Shown piece after piece: positions 46,218 through 58,724 of a DNA stretch of 64,000 nt (position 1 is its first letter; each line of letters begins with the position of its first letter). The stretch lies in the NCBI RefSeq assembly GCF_036323735.1, contig NC_086020.1, forward strand, positions 122,019,710-122,083,709, given 5' to 3'. This stretch comes from Rattus norvegicus (taxonomy: Eukaryota > Chordata > Mammalia > Rodentia > Muridae). The notes beneath the pieces are model-generated. The model was not told where the DNA came from and did not search any database. It saw nothing but the letters and a program-made list of their open reading frames with translations. The position numbers and the translations under genes were made by a program.

Positions 46218-47204
46218 GACACTTATGTGAAAGGTATGTGCTCCCACAGGTGCATAGGTGGAATATAAAGACGACTTGCTACACTTGAAGTTATTGGATA
46301 GAGACTTCCTGCACCAGAGTTCACAGAGGTCAAAAAGACATTGGGTTGGGAAGCTGGTGCTGACAACCCTGTGAGGAAGCACAGCCAACATCCTTCGTGG
46401 GTTTTCTCTGAGAGCATGTGCCATGGATGTCCTGAGGTCACTCGAGTGAGATGGAAAAAGGGTCTTAGTCATCTTTGAAAATACTGACACTGGAGGTAAA
46501 AAGGGGAGAAGCGAGAAGACCGCATACCGCCTGTTCTGCGCCCTAGACACACTGATAGGAGCAATTCTGCCTTAGAGGTTGACGAGGTCTGGAGACATGA
46601 ATTCACTAATGCTGGCAGGAGGACTATGCATCTCTCTATCTTGCCATAACCGCAGGTGAATCACTGTCCTTCGTAGACTCTGGAGGCTGCCCTGCAGTGA
46701 TTGCCTGCTGCCTCCTGCCCAAGTCCGAACCACAGCAAAACCTCCTGTACCTTGGCACACCACGTCCTGCGTAAGATTCAGATTGGAGGAAGATTTACTT
46801 GCCATTAAAAATAAATGTCTTGGAATAACTCATCCTGCCAGTTTTCTGAGGCCCTCCAGCAGAGTTACCTATTCTAGCTAACCACACAAGGACAACTTAT
46901 GGAGTCAATGGGCTTGAAGACTCCTTCACAGCATAATCAAGGGGCACTGTGGGGCACACACTTTCACATAATTGGTCACTTGAAGCATGGCAAACATGGT
47001 TCTTTGTACCTACACAGGTTTTATTTACTGCTGCACTCATTGGCTTCTGGACACCAACCATAGTTATCTATTTCTATCTGTGAAGCCAGGCTACCTCTGG
47101 CACTCAGTAGGGTCAGTGAAGTACAATAAACCATTCCATCCTGATATTCATGAGGGGATAACACCATAATCACCATCCATTTTAAACATAAGAAACCAGA
47201 GGCT
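46218..47204. other. Intergenic, no feature seen
   Basis: Unique sequence. Confidence 0.5.
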
Positions 47205-47345
47205 AGGGGTATGGTTCAGTTGATAAAATCCTTGCCCTGCAACAAGAGAACTCCAGTTGTCCACATAAAAGGCTCAGCAACATGGATGTATTTAACTTCA
47301 GTGCTGGGTGGGCAGAGACAGGCAGATGCCACTTTGGTTAGCCTA
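47205..47345 (+). mobile_element. tRNA-derived SINE remnant (B2/B4-like)
   Basis: AGGCTAGGGGTATGGTTCAG, then AACAAGAGAACTCCAGTTGT and GCTGGGTGGGCAGAGACAGG. Diverged. Confidence 0.45.
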
Positions 47346-47444
47346 TTAAACTTAATTAATTGGTGAGGAAGAAGAAATGGAGGAAGATGCCAACCGTTGA
47401 CCTCTGGCCTCTACGTGCACATTCATCTATTCGTGTGCATGAGC

Positions 47445-47445
<1 letters not shown>

Positions 47446-47485
<40 letters not shown>

Positions 47486-47773
47486 CACACACATACACAC
47501 ACACACCACACATATACACACACATACATACACACACACCACACACATACATACACATACATACACACATACACACGCACACACACATACATATATATAC
47601 ACACACACAGCACACACATACACACACACATACACACGCACACACACCACACACACACACCACACATATACACACACACATATACTCACACATACATACA
47701 CACACACCACACACATACACATGCACACGCACACACACACACCACACACATACACACACACACACACACACAT
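47446..47773. repeat. Long complex (CA)n/(CATA)n array
   Basis: About 330 bp of CA repeats interrupted by TA, CC and GC units. All six frames are open through much of it, so the 107-159-codon frames here are artefacts. Confidence 0.97.
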
Positions 47774-49757
47774 ATGTGCAATGAAAAATCAGAGGCTCAA
47801 AAAGCATAGTGATCCAGTCACTCTGCAGGGCAATGACTGGGCAGGAAGAATCCTCCTAGTCCTGGAACCACTCTGAGGACAGCAACTCATTGTTCTTTGT
47901 CTGGCTGCATTATTCATAGTAAAAAAAAAATCATTAGGCTTCAATGAAATAGCTGACTGGACCAAGACTCAAAACCTTTCTCATGCATTATTCTTATTAA
48001 GAGTGACAGTTGTCACCTCTAATGTTGAGTGTCCACAAATGTGTGAGTACTGGGGTTTTTGTGGTCAGAGCACTGACAATCCCACATGACAGTGCACACA
48101 GAACATTTCTTGACTACATGAGAGCCAGCAAGAGCCTATTAGGTTAAAAAAACAAACAAAAGAAAAACAGTTCAGGGATAGCTGCTTATTACCTGGAGTC
48201 CCGTGGAGGGAAGAGGAGGGTTTCAGTGAGGAGCTCAGGCCACACAGAGCACCTCGGCTGTTGGAAACATGATTAAGAACAAGACCAACAAGGAAGCATA
48301 GTGTACTTCCGCTTCGTGTGTGCGTGAAGTGGGGAAAACACACGGTTTCCCTGTCACTTAGCAAGAGCCAATGGGCAAATGACGTGTATCTGTCATTTGT
48401 CACCTAAGACGTCTGTGGCTTAGGAACGTGCTGAGTCAACTCGTTACCTAGGAATTTACATGACCGTGATGGTGGGCTTCCCCAAAAATGGAATTCTGAG
48501 CCGCTCACATCCCGCCCTGCGGAGGCTGAGATGTCGCCTTTCCCCTCTGGGAAGCCACATCAGGAGGTGAGCCCAAGCCAGACCTCATTCTCTCCACCTT
48601 TGTTTTCCCTTACCTAACAGCTCAACTGTGGGCACACTGAGTGCCATTCTGAAAATCAGAAGCCAATGCTTTCAAGGAATTTCTTTAACAGTGAGTTGAA
48701 GATTTCTTCAGCTCATTGTTTTACCAAACAGACACACTAACCTAAAGTAAGAGGCAGCGTGCTACCTAAAACAATAAATAGGAAACATTACATCATCAAA
48801 AGTGTGTGTCGAGCCACATGTGTTTGGTATGTCTCTAGATGCTATCAGCGCCCTCGCTGTGGAGCACTCAAACCAAAGCACATTCCTTCTGTGCTGGGGA
48901 GAAGGGACACACGCTGGTCTGTGGACGAAGTGACAGTTGAGAAGAGACCCACAGGACTTGAGATGGTTCCCAGCCACATTTACCTATCCCTCCGGTCTGT
49001 AGCATACTCCCAACTCGCAGCCTATGCCATGACACGCACATCATTATCAAGAGGAGGGACTGTAATCTCAACACATCAATGTTTTGTTCTTTAGGGCATC
49101 AGTAGAGACCAGGGCCATTAGCTAGCACTAACATGAAGCTTTAGTAAAGATAATGTAGATGTAAGAATTTAGGGAAAGGCTCACTTTTTAAAAAGTATTA
49201 CCGTAGAATAACGGCAAGATGTGGACGAAAACTTGAGTTCATTTCTTCTGAGCTCACCTATCTGGGATTACCCAGTGAGGAGCCACTATGGAACAAGAGC
49301 ATGATCATTTAGCTGTGGGAAATCCATCTTGACAATGTTGGCCAAATTTCTGTGCTGGTTTTTCTCTGTCGGTCCGAGTTGGAAGAGCCTTAGGTACCTG
49401 CCCTGTGTCCCAGTGTGATTCGAGGACCACTGTTACAGCTCTGCTCGTTGCTGTCTCTTCACAATGCTTAGCATGGAAAGGCCCTTCAAAATGTGACTGA
49501 CTGACTGATGGCTGACTGACTGACTGATCAGCTCACATAATCAGCATAGCAAGTGCTAGGGTTACAAAGAAATACAGCATAAGAAAGTAGTCTTCAGCTC
49601 AGTGCTGAGTCCAGCAAGGTAGTCAGATTTAGTGCCTTTAACCAAACATGATAGAACCACTTCCAGAAGATGCAGCGTGGAGGCTCCTCTGCAGTCACAT
49701 CCCCACTCTTCCCCTCCCCCACCCAGAGAAAGCTTGCCAAGGCACTCCAGATAAAAC
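47774..49757. other. Intergenic, about 2 kb without recognised feature
   Basis: Unique sequence. A MARE/AP-1-like TGCTGAGTCA lies at 48429-48438. A patch of GACT-type repeats lies at about 49495-49530. Confidence 0.45.
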
Positions 49758-49809
49758 AAAGTTTCCATTTATCAGGCAGACACAAAGTTTCCATTTATCA
49801 TGCAGACAC
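49758..49809. repeat. Tandem duplication of a 26-bp unit
   Basis: AAAGTTTCCATTTATCAGGC plus AGACAC is present twice back to back (49758-49783 and 49784-49809), with one G/T difference. Confidence 0.92.
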
Positions 49810-50420
49810 AGGGCTTAATTCACAAAGAGGCGGTCATTTGAGCAGGCCAGGAAAGTGCCTTGATCAGTTAAAAAAAAAAAACAACAAAAACCAAAAACGT
49901 TTTCTGCAGAAGAGGTTTCTGAAGACTGCTTTAGAGCAAAACGTGGGTAGTTTCCTTCTCACGAGCCCAGCTTGACCTGGGTAGTACATGGTGCTAGCAC
50001 TTGTTAACAGCAGAAGCAGCGAGGAAATTACTCACCGTGGTTGTCCCATGTTTGATGCTCGTTTAGAAGCAGAGAGAAGGATGGCCTTTGGGAGCCCTCT
50101 GTTCAGACAGCTACAGTCAGAGAGTGTGGGACTCAGCAGGGGAGGATGTGAGAGAGTACGAGGGTATTGGTTGGCAGCCTCCTCTGGTGAAGCTGTAAAA
50201 ATTATAATGCAAAGAGCTACTCAGCCTGGTAAGGGCAGTTGGGTTCTTTTGTTCTAAACAAGGAGGATCACCGGAAGGCTAGCAATTCAGAGTTTGAATC
50301 CCATGAGACTTTAACTTATGGAAGTAAAGTGCTATCTTTAACCTGATTTTCATTTTTTTTAAATACGTGCAGGAGATAGATTGTACTCCCTTTCCTCCTG
50401 TGACCCACTTCCTTGGACGA
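49810..50420. other. Intergenic, no feature seen
   Basis: Unique sequence with an (A)11 stretch at about 49871. Confidence 0.5.
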
Positions 50421-51028
50421 AGTGACTTTATCAGTCCCCTCCATGGATGACGAAGTGACTTCACTGTGCCTCACTGTTCATACACCAATCAGAGGGCTAG
50501 GCAAGAGCTCATCAGTCCCCTCCACGGATGACTTGGTGCATGCAGTTGGGCTTTGCAGGTGTGTCCCTTGTATCTGGAGTCTCACACGTCTGTGCATAGA
50601 GGGAACATCTTTGTGTGCTTGAGATGTGTTCACTTAAGTGCTGGTCCTCACATTTCTGCCTTTTGCATGTGTGAAGAATGGGCTGCCTTTTACCTGATTT
50701 TTTTTTTAGTATAACTTATGAATTTTTACAACATTTTTGTGGAAATAAAAATAAAACAGTTCCCTGTCTGTGAGAAAGTTATTCTCAGTAGAGCCTCTCC
50801 TCACAGGAAGAAGAGATGTGCCTTGAGCTGGGAGGTGCCTGCTCTGTCCTGACGCTGTTTCACAGGTGCAGGAGCATGCCTTTGTGTGGCATGGCCTTCC
50901 ATGGCTCTTCACAGAAATGGTTGCAGTGGGGAGAATGCCTTTAAATCCTCTTAGCTAGGGAATATCCGAGTGTCTCTGTGCCTCACTGTCCATACACCAA
51001 TCAGAGGGCTAGGCAAGAGCTCATCAGT
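50420..51028. repeat. Dispersed local duplications
   Basis: A 53-bp block at 50464-50516 recurs at 50976-51028 with a single difference, 512 bp apart. A smaller unit (ATCAGTCCCCTCCATGGATG) at about 50430 recurs at about 50511. The sequence between the two 53-bp copies is unique. Confidence 0.88.
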
Positions 51029-51089
51029 TATCGTTTAAAAATATTAAGTATTCGGGCTCTGCAGCACAGAGGTGAGAGGCCAAGGCTGT

Positions 51090-51240
51090 GGGGCCTGTCT
51101 GTCTGACTTTGTGCCTGACTGTGTGGTGTCAGCATGCGTGGGCCTTGAAGGATATTTTCTGAGCCTTGACTTCATTTGTTAGGTGGAGATCATTGTTCTA
51201 ATTGGTACCTATCTCACAGAATTATGAGGAGATATAGAAG
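51090..51240 (+). mobile_element. MIR SINE fragment
   Basis: GAGCCTTGACTTCATTTGTT, then GTACCTATCTCACAGAATTA and TGAGGAGATATAG follow the 3' half of MIR. Confidence 0.65.
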
Positions 51241-51249
51241 GCATTCAAC

Positions 51250-51345
51250 TGGGGAGATTGCTCAGTGGTTTAGAGCACTTGCTGTTCTTACTGAGGACCT
51301 GGGTTTGATTCTTAGCACCCGCAAGGTGCCTTACAATCTATCTGT
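51250..51345 (+). mobile_element. B2-like SINE head
   Basis: CTGGGGAGATTGCTCAGTGG, then TTAGAGCACTTGCTGTTCTT and GAGGACCTGGGTTTGATTCT. This is the tRNA-derived head of B2; the tail is not evident. Confidence 0.7.
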
Positions 51346-51394
51346 AGAGTGCGTTAAGTACAAAGACTAGATGGGGCTCAGCTTGTTCTCAGTG

Positions 51395-51560
51395 ACCATC
51401 ATCATCAGTCATGCAGTCACCGTGATGACAAGTGCTCAATGACTATCAGCCATTGTCATTGTCATAATCGTCATCGTTGTCATCATCATCATCACAAAAT
51501 GATGTCATCATTGGCATTCCCAGTGCTCAGTAACCATCAGCCATTATGGTTGTCATATCC
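51395..51560. repeat. (ATC)n-rich region with internal repeats
   Basis: CATCAT and GTCATC units, with GTGCTCAATGACTATCAGCC and GTGCTCAGTAACCATCAGCC about 93 bp apart. Confidence 0.75.
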
Positions 51561-52004
51561 ACCTTGCAGCCAATATGACTCCGTAACTCCAGAGAAGCAG
51601 CACATCCAATCGTGCCCTCCACCTGACCGGGTTCCAGCATCACTCAGCTCTGTTACCCAGTGTAACTTATCCACATGTCACTCACCAGTGGGCACACGCT
51701 GCCCACCAGGTACCATGCTACCATGCTCATAGTAACATGAGAATTCATCTCGTAACCCTTCACCAGGCTGCTCCTGCCAGACACCACTTTAGCAGACACT
51801 CGCTGTCTTTTTATGGGTTAGCACCTTTGCTTGAGTCAAAAGATGAGCGTTTGTCAGGTCACTTCAGTAAGCTCTCAACAGTAGACCCGGATAGACTCGT
51901 AAGAATAGTCCCTCGGGTGGATTCCAGGTATACCTTCTGTACGAGACCGTGTATCTGCTAGCCTTCTCTCTGCAGCCAGTGGCTCCAAACCCTGGAGTTA
52001 TGAA

Positions 52005-52345
52005 CAACTGCACTGGCGAATTTTACATCAATTTGACACAAGCTGCAGTCATCTGAAAGGAAGGAACCTCAACTGAGAAAATGTCTCCACAGTGCTTGAT
52101 GTGGGACGGCCCAGGCCACTGTGGATGTTACTCTTGGGATGGTGGTCCTCGGTTCTATAAGACAGCAGGCTGGGTGAGCTATGAGGAACAAGCTCATCAG
52201 CAGCGTCCCTTGACGGCTTCTGCATCAGCTCCTGCCTTCAGGTTCCTGGCCTGTCGGGTTCTTGTCCTGATGTCTTTGATGATGAACAGTGACATGGAAG
52301 TTAATAAGACAAATAGACCTCCATCATAGCAACAGGAACACCAAC
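52005..52345 (+). mobile_element. Medium-reiterated rodent repeat (family not assigned)
   Basis: TTGACACAAGCTGCAGTCAT, then GATGTGGGACGGCCCAGGCC, GGTTCTATAAGACAGCAGGC and GCATCAGCTCCTGCCTTCAG. I recognise these blocks as a common rodent interspersed repeat (RMER/MER-like) but cannot name the subfamily. The 82-codon frame in it is incidental. Confidence 0.6.
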
Positions 52346-52367
52346 TAGGACAGCACCCGTCCCAGGG

Positions 52368-52445
52368 CCTGTGTGTAGTTCAGTGATGGAGGTCTCGATT
52401 AGCACGACCAAGTTCTTAGGTTTGAGCTCCAGCATTGAAAGCAAC
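52368..52445 (+). mobile_element. ID/B4-type tRNA-derived SINE remnant
   Basis: GTGTGTAGTTCAGTGATGGA, then TTAGGTTTGAGCTCCAGCAT and an A-rich end. Confidence 0.6.
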
Positions 52446-52780
52446 AAGCAAAACCACCATTCACTATCCTTCGCCCACCTGTGAGACTGTGGGTGGCTTG
52501 CTTGTGCAGCTGGCTGCTCTCAGCTGGTTTGCTCATGTGCCCATGGCCAGTGCTAGGCCTCTCCCCTTCTCACCGTGAGGGAGTGTTTCAGGGTGAAGGG
52601 AGTTAATATATAAGACAAGCGGTACCCAAACCCTAGTGTGACTGTAACCATGCCAACAGTGATTGCACCAGCTCTACCGGTCGTTCTTCAAGTAGTGCAG
52701 CCTGACTCAGTTTCCCCTCAGATCAGAGCCCATTTCCAGCTTTGGGCTCTCCAAGCTTAGCATTTTTCCTTTCCCCTTTC
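52446..52780. other. Intergenic, no feature seen
   Basis: Unique sequence. Confidence 0.5.
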
Positions 52781-52836
52781 TTCTTCCTTCCTTCCTTCCT
52801 TCCTTCCTTCCTTCCTTCCTTCCTTCCTTTCTTTCT
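52781..52836. repeat. (CTTC)n tetranucleotide array
   Basis: About twelve CTTC units, ending TTTCTTTCTT. Confidence 0.96.
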
Positions 52837-53790
52837 TGACTCAAACCTTAGCATTCTTTTGTAAAAAGCACCCGGGTGGGTTGGGTGAAGGCAGGGGAGG
52901 CACATTCAGCCCTGTGTGTCCTACTTCTTGTTTTACTTCAGCCTGTTCTGTTGAATTTACAGTTTCTGAGAGTGTGTTGCATAGAAAGAGTGATCACAAA
53001 ACTGTCCTATCATACCGTGAAAGTCGGTCTCATTTTGACAGGTTTTAGGATCACCTTAGGCTACACTGTCTGTGGTGTTTCCAGAGAGGTGTAGCTGATA
53101 GGGGAAACCCACCGTCAAGCTGAGCTGTCCCTTTTCAACTGTCGGGTCGCAAGCAAAAGGCGGTTTGTCTAGGCTACCAGCATTCTCCTCCAAAACGCTT
53201 GGGTCTGCAGCTGCTGCTGCCCTCCACTGCATCTGGGCCTCTGCTTTGTCTTTGTGGAGCACGAGAAGCTCTTCTGGGAGCTGCAGGCCTGCAGGGCCAG
53301 GTTGGGACCCCTGAGTCTTTGTGGACTGAGAAGCTACAGGCTCTTGCCCTCGCTGGCATCCAATGGCCACTGTTGACCCACCCAGGCCCTACTGTGTAAG
53401 GCAAGCTAACGGAGCCCCTTTAAAATACATAATCCATATTCTGTCGGCTCTGCTCCTGCGCCGTGTCCTGTCCAGTGCAGTTTCTTATTCTTGAGAAGAG
53501 AATGAAGACAAATCTACTGAGGCCCTCCCAGTCTGCTCAATACGCTTCACGCTGTTGTCTTTCTAAAGTGACCATGCGACCCTGCAGAAGTTCTTTATGG
53601 AGCTGGAGTGGGTGAAGTCCTAAGGAACCTATGCGGATTCACCCCGTCATAGACTGTCACCTCTCTCCAACAGAACAAACTTCGCCTGGCAGGGCTGCTC
53701 CCAGCCGTGGGTCTCAGGATCGCTTTTAGCCTCTGCCACCCCAGGCAAGTGAGGAGGGTCTACAGGTGCCTTTTCATTGTCCTGCTAGTA
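52837..53790. other. Intergenic, no feature seen
   Basis: GC-rich patch at 53150-53400 with overlapping open frames on both strands. No domain recognised. Confidence 0.45.
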
Positions 53791-54150
53791 CTGATTATGC
53801 TGGCTGATCTCAATTGTCAAGTGACCAGAGTAAGAAATGCTTAGGACATCAGTGAGGCACACTTTGGGACTTGCCTATGGGGACTTTTCCTGAGAAGATC
53901 AACTAGGGCAGAAGATATTCTGTGACTGTGCACAGCACCATCATGGGCTGAAGTCCTAAAGTTGAAAAGAAACCATGCTTCTTGGCTGCAAGTGCAATCA
54001 GCTACCTCAGACTCTTGCTGCCGTGCCTCCCACCAGTAGAAACTGCGAGCCCCTCCCACTGCGAGTCAGAAGAAACCCTCAATGCCCTTAATTGCTTATG
54101 AGGACGTTCTTGGCTACAACAATGAGAAAAGTAACTAACATAGTTACCTA
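53791..54150 (+). mobile_element. Medium-reiterated rodent repeat (family not assigned)
   Basis: GGCTGATCTCAATTGTCAAG, then CACCATCATGGGCTGAAGTC and ACAATGAGAAAAGTAACTAA. Resembles the element at 52005 in type. The end GAAAAGTAACTAA is a common terminus of such repeats. Confidence 0.55.
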
Positions 54151-55180
54151 GTGCACACACACTGCCACTTCTATATTTTCTCTCACTTATTTTCATAATC
54201 TGGAGTTTAAGTCATTTATTCATTCAACAAATATTCACTGAATATACACTTTGTGCCAGGATAATAGACAAAGAATCCCAGCCCATTCGGAGTTTGTAAT
54301 CTGGCTGGGTAGAGACTGAAAGTGATACAGGTAATGATACAAAATAGCTTGTGTTTCAGAAACGGGGAATGTCTAGGATAACCTGGGATAGATGCATAGG
54401 GGAGGGGGTGGAGGCCAGTGCTGCTCTCTTGCTGAATGGAGACAGGAAGTAAGACTGTGGAAACCGCTGGGAGAACATCCCAGACAGATGGGATTGACGG
54501 TGGAGATGCTGAGGAAGCAGCTGGATGCACAAACCTGTTTGGGAGAACTTGGGTCTGGAAATGGAAGCATGACCGGCCTGCTTCTGGTGTCCAGAGTTGA
54601 GTTGCTTTGACTCTGCCAGAGGACTCGGAGCAGCCTATGAGCAGAGATGTTCAAGCCAATCCTCAGAGTCTGGACACTTTAAAGTCTGGGCCAGTAGGAA
54701 GCAATCGGCAAAGAAAATGAACAAGGATTGCCCAGAGGCAGGAGAAAGATAAAGAAACGAACTCAAGCAAAGAGCTGAGTTAGCCAGCGACTAACATTGG
54801 GGGATGAAGGACAGCGATGAAACCAAGCTGACACAAGCAGTCAGCAGCCATGAACTTGAAGGCAGCCTGTCAGAAAGTTGGTGACAAAATTTAATGGGGG
54901 AGGGGTCAGCAGCGGAGTGGGAGGAGGACGCTGGTCTGGTTTGGAGAGGGGGTTTGTTTGTTTGTTTGAAATGAGAGCACAGAAATAAAATGGTAGATGG
55001 GGAAATGAAATATTAGACACAGAAATAAAATGTTCGAGAGGGAGAAGCAGCCAAAAGTCTCCAACAAGAGAAAATAACACCCGTATGCTAATGAAGTGGG
55101 TGAGGGCAGTGGGAAAGCTGGAGCTCCCACAAAGGGGCTTGGGGCAAGGACAGCAGTGGCCACACTTGCTGAGGCAGCTA
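54151..55180. other. Intergenic, possible ancient repeat at 54205-54310
   Basis: ATTCAACAAATATTCACTGA followed by ACTTTGTGCCAGGATAATAG resembles a widespread ancient mammalian repeat. The rest is unique, with small AAATAAAATG repeats at about 54970-55035. Confidence 0.4.
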
Positions 55181-55295
55181 GAAGGAAGGATTCATGCCCA
55201 CAATCCCAGGCTTTAGGAAGATGGGGCAGGAGGATCACTGTGAGCTCAAGGCCATCTTGGGCTCTAGACTACAACCCTATCTGTGACAATTTTTA
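55181..55295 (+). mobile_element. B1/B4-like SINE remnant
   Basis: TTCATGCCCACAATCCCAGG, then GATGGGGCAGGAGGATCACT and TGAGCTCAAGGCCATCTTGG. Confidence 0.65.
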
Positions 55296-55878
55296 AATGA
55301 AAACTGAAGAAAAGGTATGTGGTAGGAACATGAAGACATTCTGGTTGCTTCTGTCTCCCGAGGGAAAACGGGAGGCAAGGAGAGAGAGTGTGGGATGTGA
55401 GAGAACACACCAGTCCTCTCGTTGATTTGAGGCTGGTGGCTACGGCGCTTCATGGAGACCCCTTGGCCTGGCTGCGTACTGGTCTCCACTCAAGCTCGGC
55501 TGTAGGTGCAAGATAGATGTAACCATGTAGAGAAAATGAGTGGAGAACTGAGCAGATAACAATGCTGGAGGGAGGGTGGGGTAGGGTGGAGACTCGGGAG
55601 GGAAGGAACAACGCACAGGCAGAAGGATGACAACACTGAAAGGGGAATGAAGAGCATTGGGAGAAGGAATACTAGAGAAAAGAAGCCGGGAAGGTCGAAG
55701 GCAGTAGCAGGTGGACGGGGACCTGGAGCTGGGTCTTAAGGGATTAAGATGATGGAAAAGAAGACCATGTAATGGGCTGTAACTCAAGAACATGAAAATG
55801 AGTCCACATGAGACACAGGATACCTATGAATGCAGCTCAACACAAAGTTGTAAACTCACTTAAACATGGCTTATTTTA

Positions 55879-55880
<2 letters not shown>
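55296..55880. other. Intergenic, no feature seen
   Basis: Purine-rich unique sequence. The 117-codon frame at 55793-55440 (-) is unsupported. Confidence 0.5.

Positions 55881-55931
<51 letters not shown>
55881..55931. repeat. (GT)n microsatellite
   Basis: Perfect GT run of about 25 units. Confidence 0.97.
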
Positions 55932-55932
<1 letters not shown>

Positions 55933-58206
55933 CTTGATTATACAGTTCTCACATGTGAGTTTTACAAATGACAGCATCATGTCAAAAGGTTGGGCAATCC
56001 TGGTAGGCAAAGCCTTTGAAGAGACAAGGCCCCTGAGCCCCTGAGGACTTACAGGTTAGAGCGCCAGGATTGAGTGGACCCTTAAATCACCAGCAATTGT
56101 CAAGAGCAATATTGTGGGGACTGAGTGATGGCTAGGAATTAACCGTCCAAGGGCAGAGGGAAAGAAATGCATGAGGTAAAGTGGTCACACAAGAGCCTTG
56201 TAGCATCTGGTTCAAAGCACATGTACAATTTTCAGAGGAAGGCGCACAAGAATGACCTAGAATCAGCAATCAGGTGCAAGCTGTTTGGGTCTCAACTTCT
56301 TTCCTTTATATCTCTTCAGCTTAATACATTCATAGAAGTCCTTCATTAGGGTGTGGGGTGGGCATTGGATAAGATGATGGTTAAAATCTAGGAAGCAGAT
56401 TGATACATTCAGTAAAACTTGCTGTCTTTTTTATTTAACTGTCACTCAGGTTTTGAAACCTCCTGGCGTTAAATCCAGGGGCTCAGCCCTGCTCTGCACA
56501 TTCAAATTCACCGCTGTCCTCCCTCCAGACCCCATACAGATCTGAATGTGCGGGCAGAGCTGACTGGGCTTGCTTCAGTAGGCTTCTGCGTAGGAGTCTG
56601 CACTCGCCAAGTTCTCAGCACCTGCATCCTCACGATCTGAAAACTGCACAGACACCATATAACCATCACCTCAAATTGCATAATTTGCTCTTGCCAAGTG
56701 GAAAAAAGAAGTTTCAGAATGTGCATTCAACCTGCACTGGCCTCCTGTAGCTCCCAGATGGGTGGAGAATGGGGTCACTGGGGGTGGACAGCCTGAAGAC
56801 AGAACCCAGATGAAGGACAATGGGGTGCTAATCAAGGCCCTGCCCCACCCCCTCTGTAGCTGTCACTGAGTCTTTCATGCCAGAGAAGGAAGACATTCAA
56901 TGAGTTTTGCGTCCTAGTTGTAGATGCTTCAGAAAGCCATTTGCGCTACCGAGTACTGAAGTCACCTTCACTCAGTGAGTTACCCAAGAACCTCTGGGGG
57001 ACTCGAGCCGGTCTTTCAGTAGGTCTGGTATTCCCCACTGGCCTCTGCTAATATACACGCATGTGCACTCTGCATATTAACTCATTAATTCCTGAGAACG
57101 TGCATGAGCCAGGAAGGAGGGCAGAGAGAGTTCTGATAGCCGACAGGCAGAGAGTATATTGTGTGTGGAGACTCAGATCCTCACCTCAGCACTTCAGTAA
57201 ACGCCTCCATTTCATAAAGAGAAAACTCAAGTTTACAGCAGCCAGAAGGATTGCTCAGTTGAACTATTGATAAGGCATGGAGCTCACACTCAGGCCCATG
57301 AGGATCTTCTCCCAAAGTGGGTGCTTTGTCGATTGTATCAAAAAGCTCAGGGCAGCAGCAGCACAGTCTGGGTTACTCTTCCTTCTGGGTTACATGGCCA
57401 CCGGCTGGGCTGGTGGCACACTCTGTATCTCTAAAGTAGACAACCGTGATCTGCCCAAGAGGCATAAAAGACAAGCAGGCAGGGAGCTGGTGTAGAAGAA
57501 GGCAGTGGGGACTCTGGCAGACAGGGAGGCATCTCCTACCTGGTGGGCACCATGGCCAGTAAACACTTGGCCTCGATGCAGACACAGTCTTCCATGAAAG
57601 AGGTTGTGATATCTTCTAATATTAAATGCTAGGTCACTATTTTTGCTATCTATAGTGTGTTCCTAATGGTATGTTTGAGATGCTATAATCTAAACAGAGG
57701 TCTGACCCAACTTTAACAGCTGCTTCCAAACTCTCTTGGCCCTGGCCTCTTTTTTGTCATCCCAGGCTCCTCTAGATGTTCACACAAGTGCCACTGCAGG
57801 GCAGACTGATCACAAGTCAGCTCGGTATTTCAGTTGGTTTGACTGCTTTGGCTTGAAGATGCGTGCAAACCTGCAGACCATGGCTGCTGAGAATGGAGAA
57901 GCAACCAAGAGTTAGCCCAGGCATCTGTAGGTAGGCACATCAGGAGTATGCACAGGGTAACGTATGAGTGACCAAGTCATGAATTAAACGTGGGAGTGTG
58001 AGTCTTGCACAGGTGAGGTTGGCGTAGAAGAATACATACAAGAGAGTACAGGGGAGAATGGCCGCTGAAGAGGGGAAACCACAGATACAGTCACCCAGTG
58101 CCTTGGAGCAGCAGTGACTGAATCACTGCCATTGCCCAGGAAGCCAGAGCTGGGTGGATAAACACCCATGCAAGATTAATCCAGAATCCCCTGTTTCTGG
58201 TTTTAC
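55932..58206. other. Intergenic, about 2.3 kb without recognised feature
   Basis: Unique sequence. A weak old-repeat resemblance lies at about 57185-57245 (CCATTTCATAAAGAGAAAAC). Confidence 0.45.
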
Positions 58207-58211
58207 ATGTG

Positions 58212-58254
<43 letters not shown>

Positions 58255-58290
58255 ATGTGTGTGTGTGTGTGTGCATATATGCGTGTGTCT
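58207..58290. repeat. (TG)n microsatellite
   Basis: TG runs with GC and CA interruptions. Confidence 0.96.
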
Positions 58291-58294
58291 GTAT

Positions 58295-58535
58295 GTTTTG
58301 AGACAGGGTGTTTCAGTAACCAAGACTTCTCCAAGTTCCAGACTGGCTGAGCAGCAAACTCCAGGGAAGAAGCCCCCTGTTTCTGTGCTCCCAGTGCTGA
58401 AATTACAAGCAAGCACCAGGCACCCAGATGGTTTGGGTTCTCTTTGTTATCTGAGTTCTATGGATTAAATCCACGTTTTTACTCTTGCAGGGCAAGCGTT
58501 TTACCAGCTCAGATGCAGCTCAGGCCCTCACCAGG
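58295..58535 (-). mobile_element. B4-type SINE, antisense
   Basis: TTTTGAGACAGGGTGTTTCA, then TGCTCCCAGTGCTGAAATTA and GGCAAGCGTTTTACCAGCTC. Confidence 0.8.
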
Positions 58536-58724
58536 CTTTCTTTCGTGATGTGCTGCTATGTGCACACCAGAAAGTAACTTACATAAACATGGTAAGTGAT
58601 GATAAATAATTATCATAAATCTTCTATACGACAACTGAGGACCATTTCTGTGTAATTCCATGTAAATCACCTGCCTGCTCCCCCAGTATCTCATTCCCAA
58701 GCCCTCTGGCTCATATTGGGTTTT

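Noticed and set aside
47446..47773. Regularly spaced repeats considered as a CRISPR-like array
   Set aside because: The units are simple CA/CATA dinucleotide and tetranucleotide repeats without unique spacers, and the genome is mammalian.
47356..47876. Several long frames (107-159 codons) on both strands
   Set aside because: They are translations of the CA/CATA array. Tandem repeats keep all frames open.
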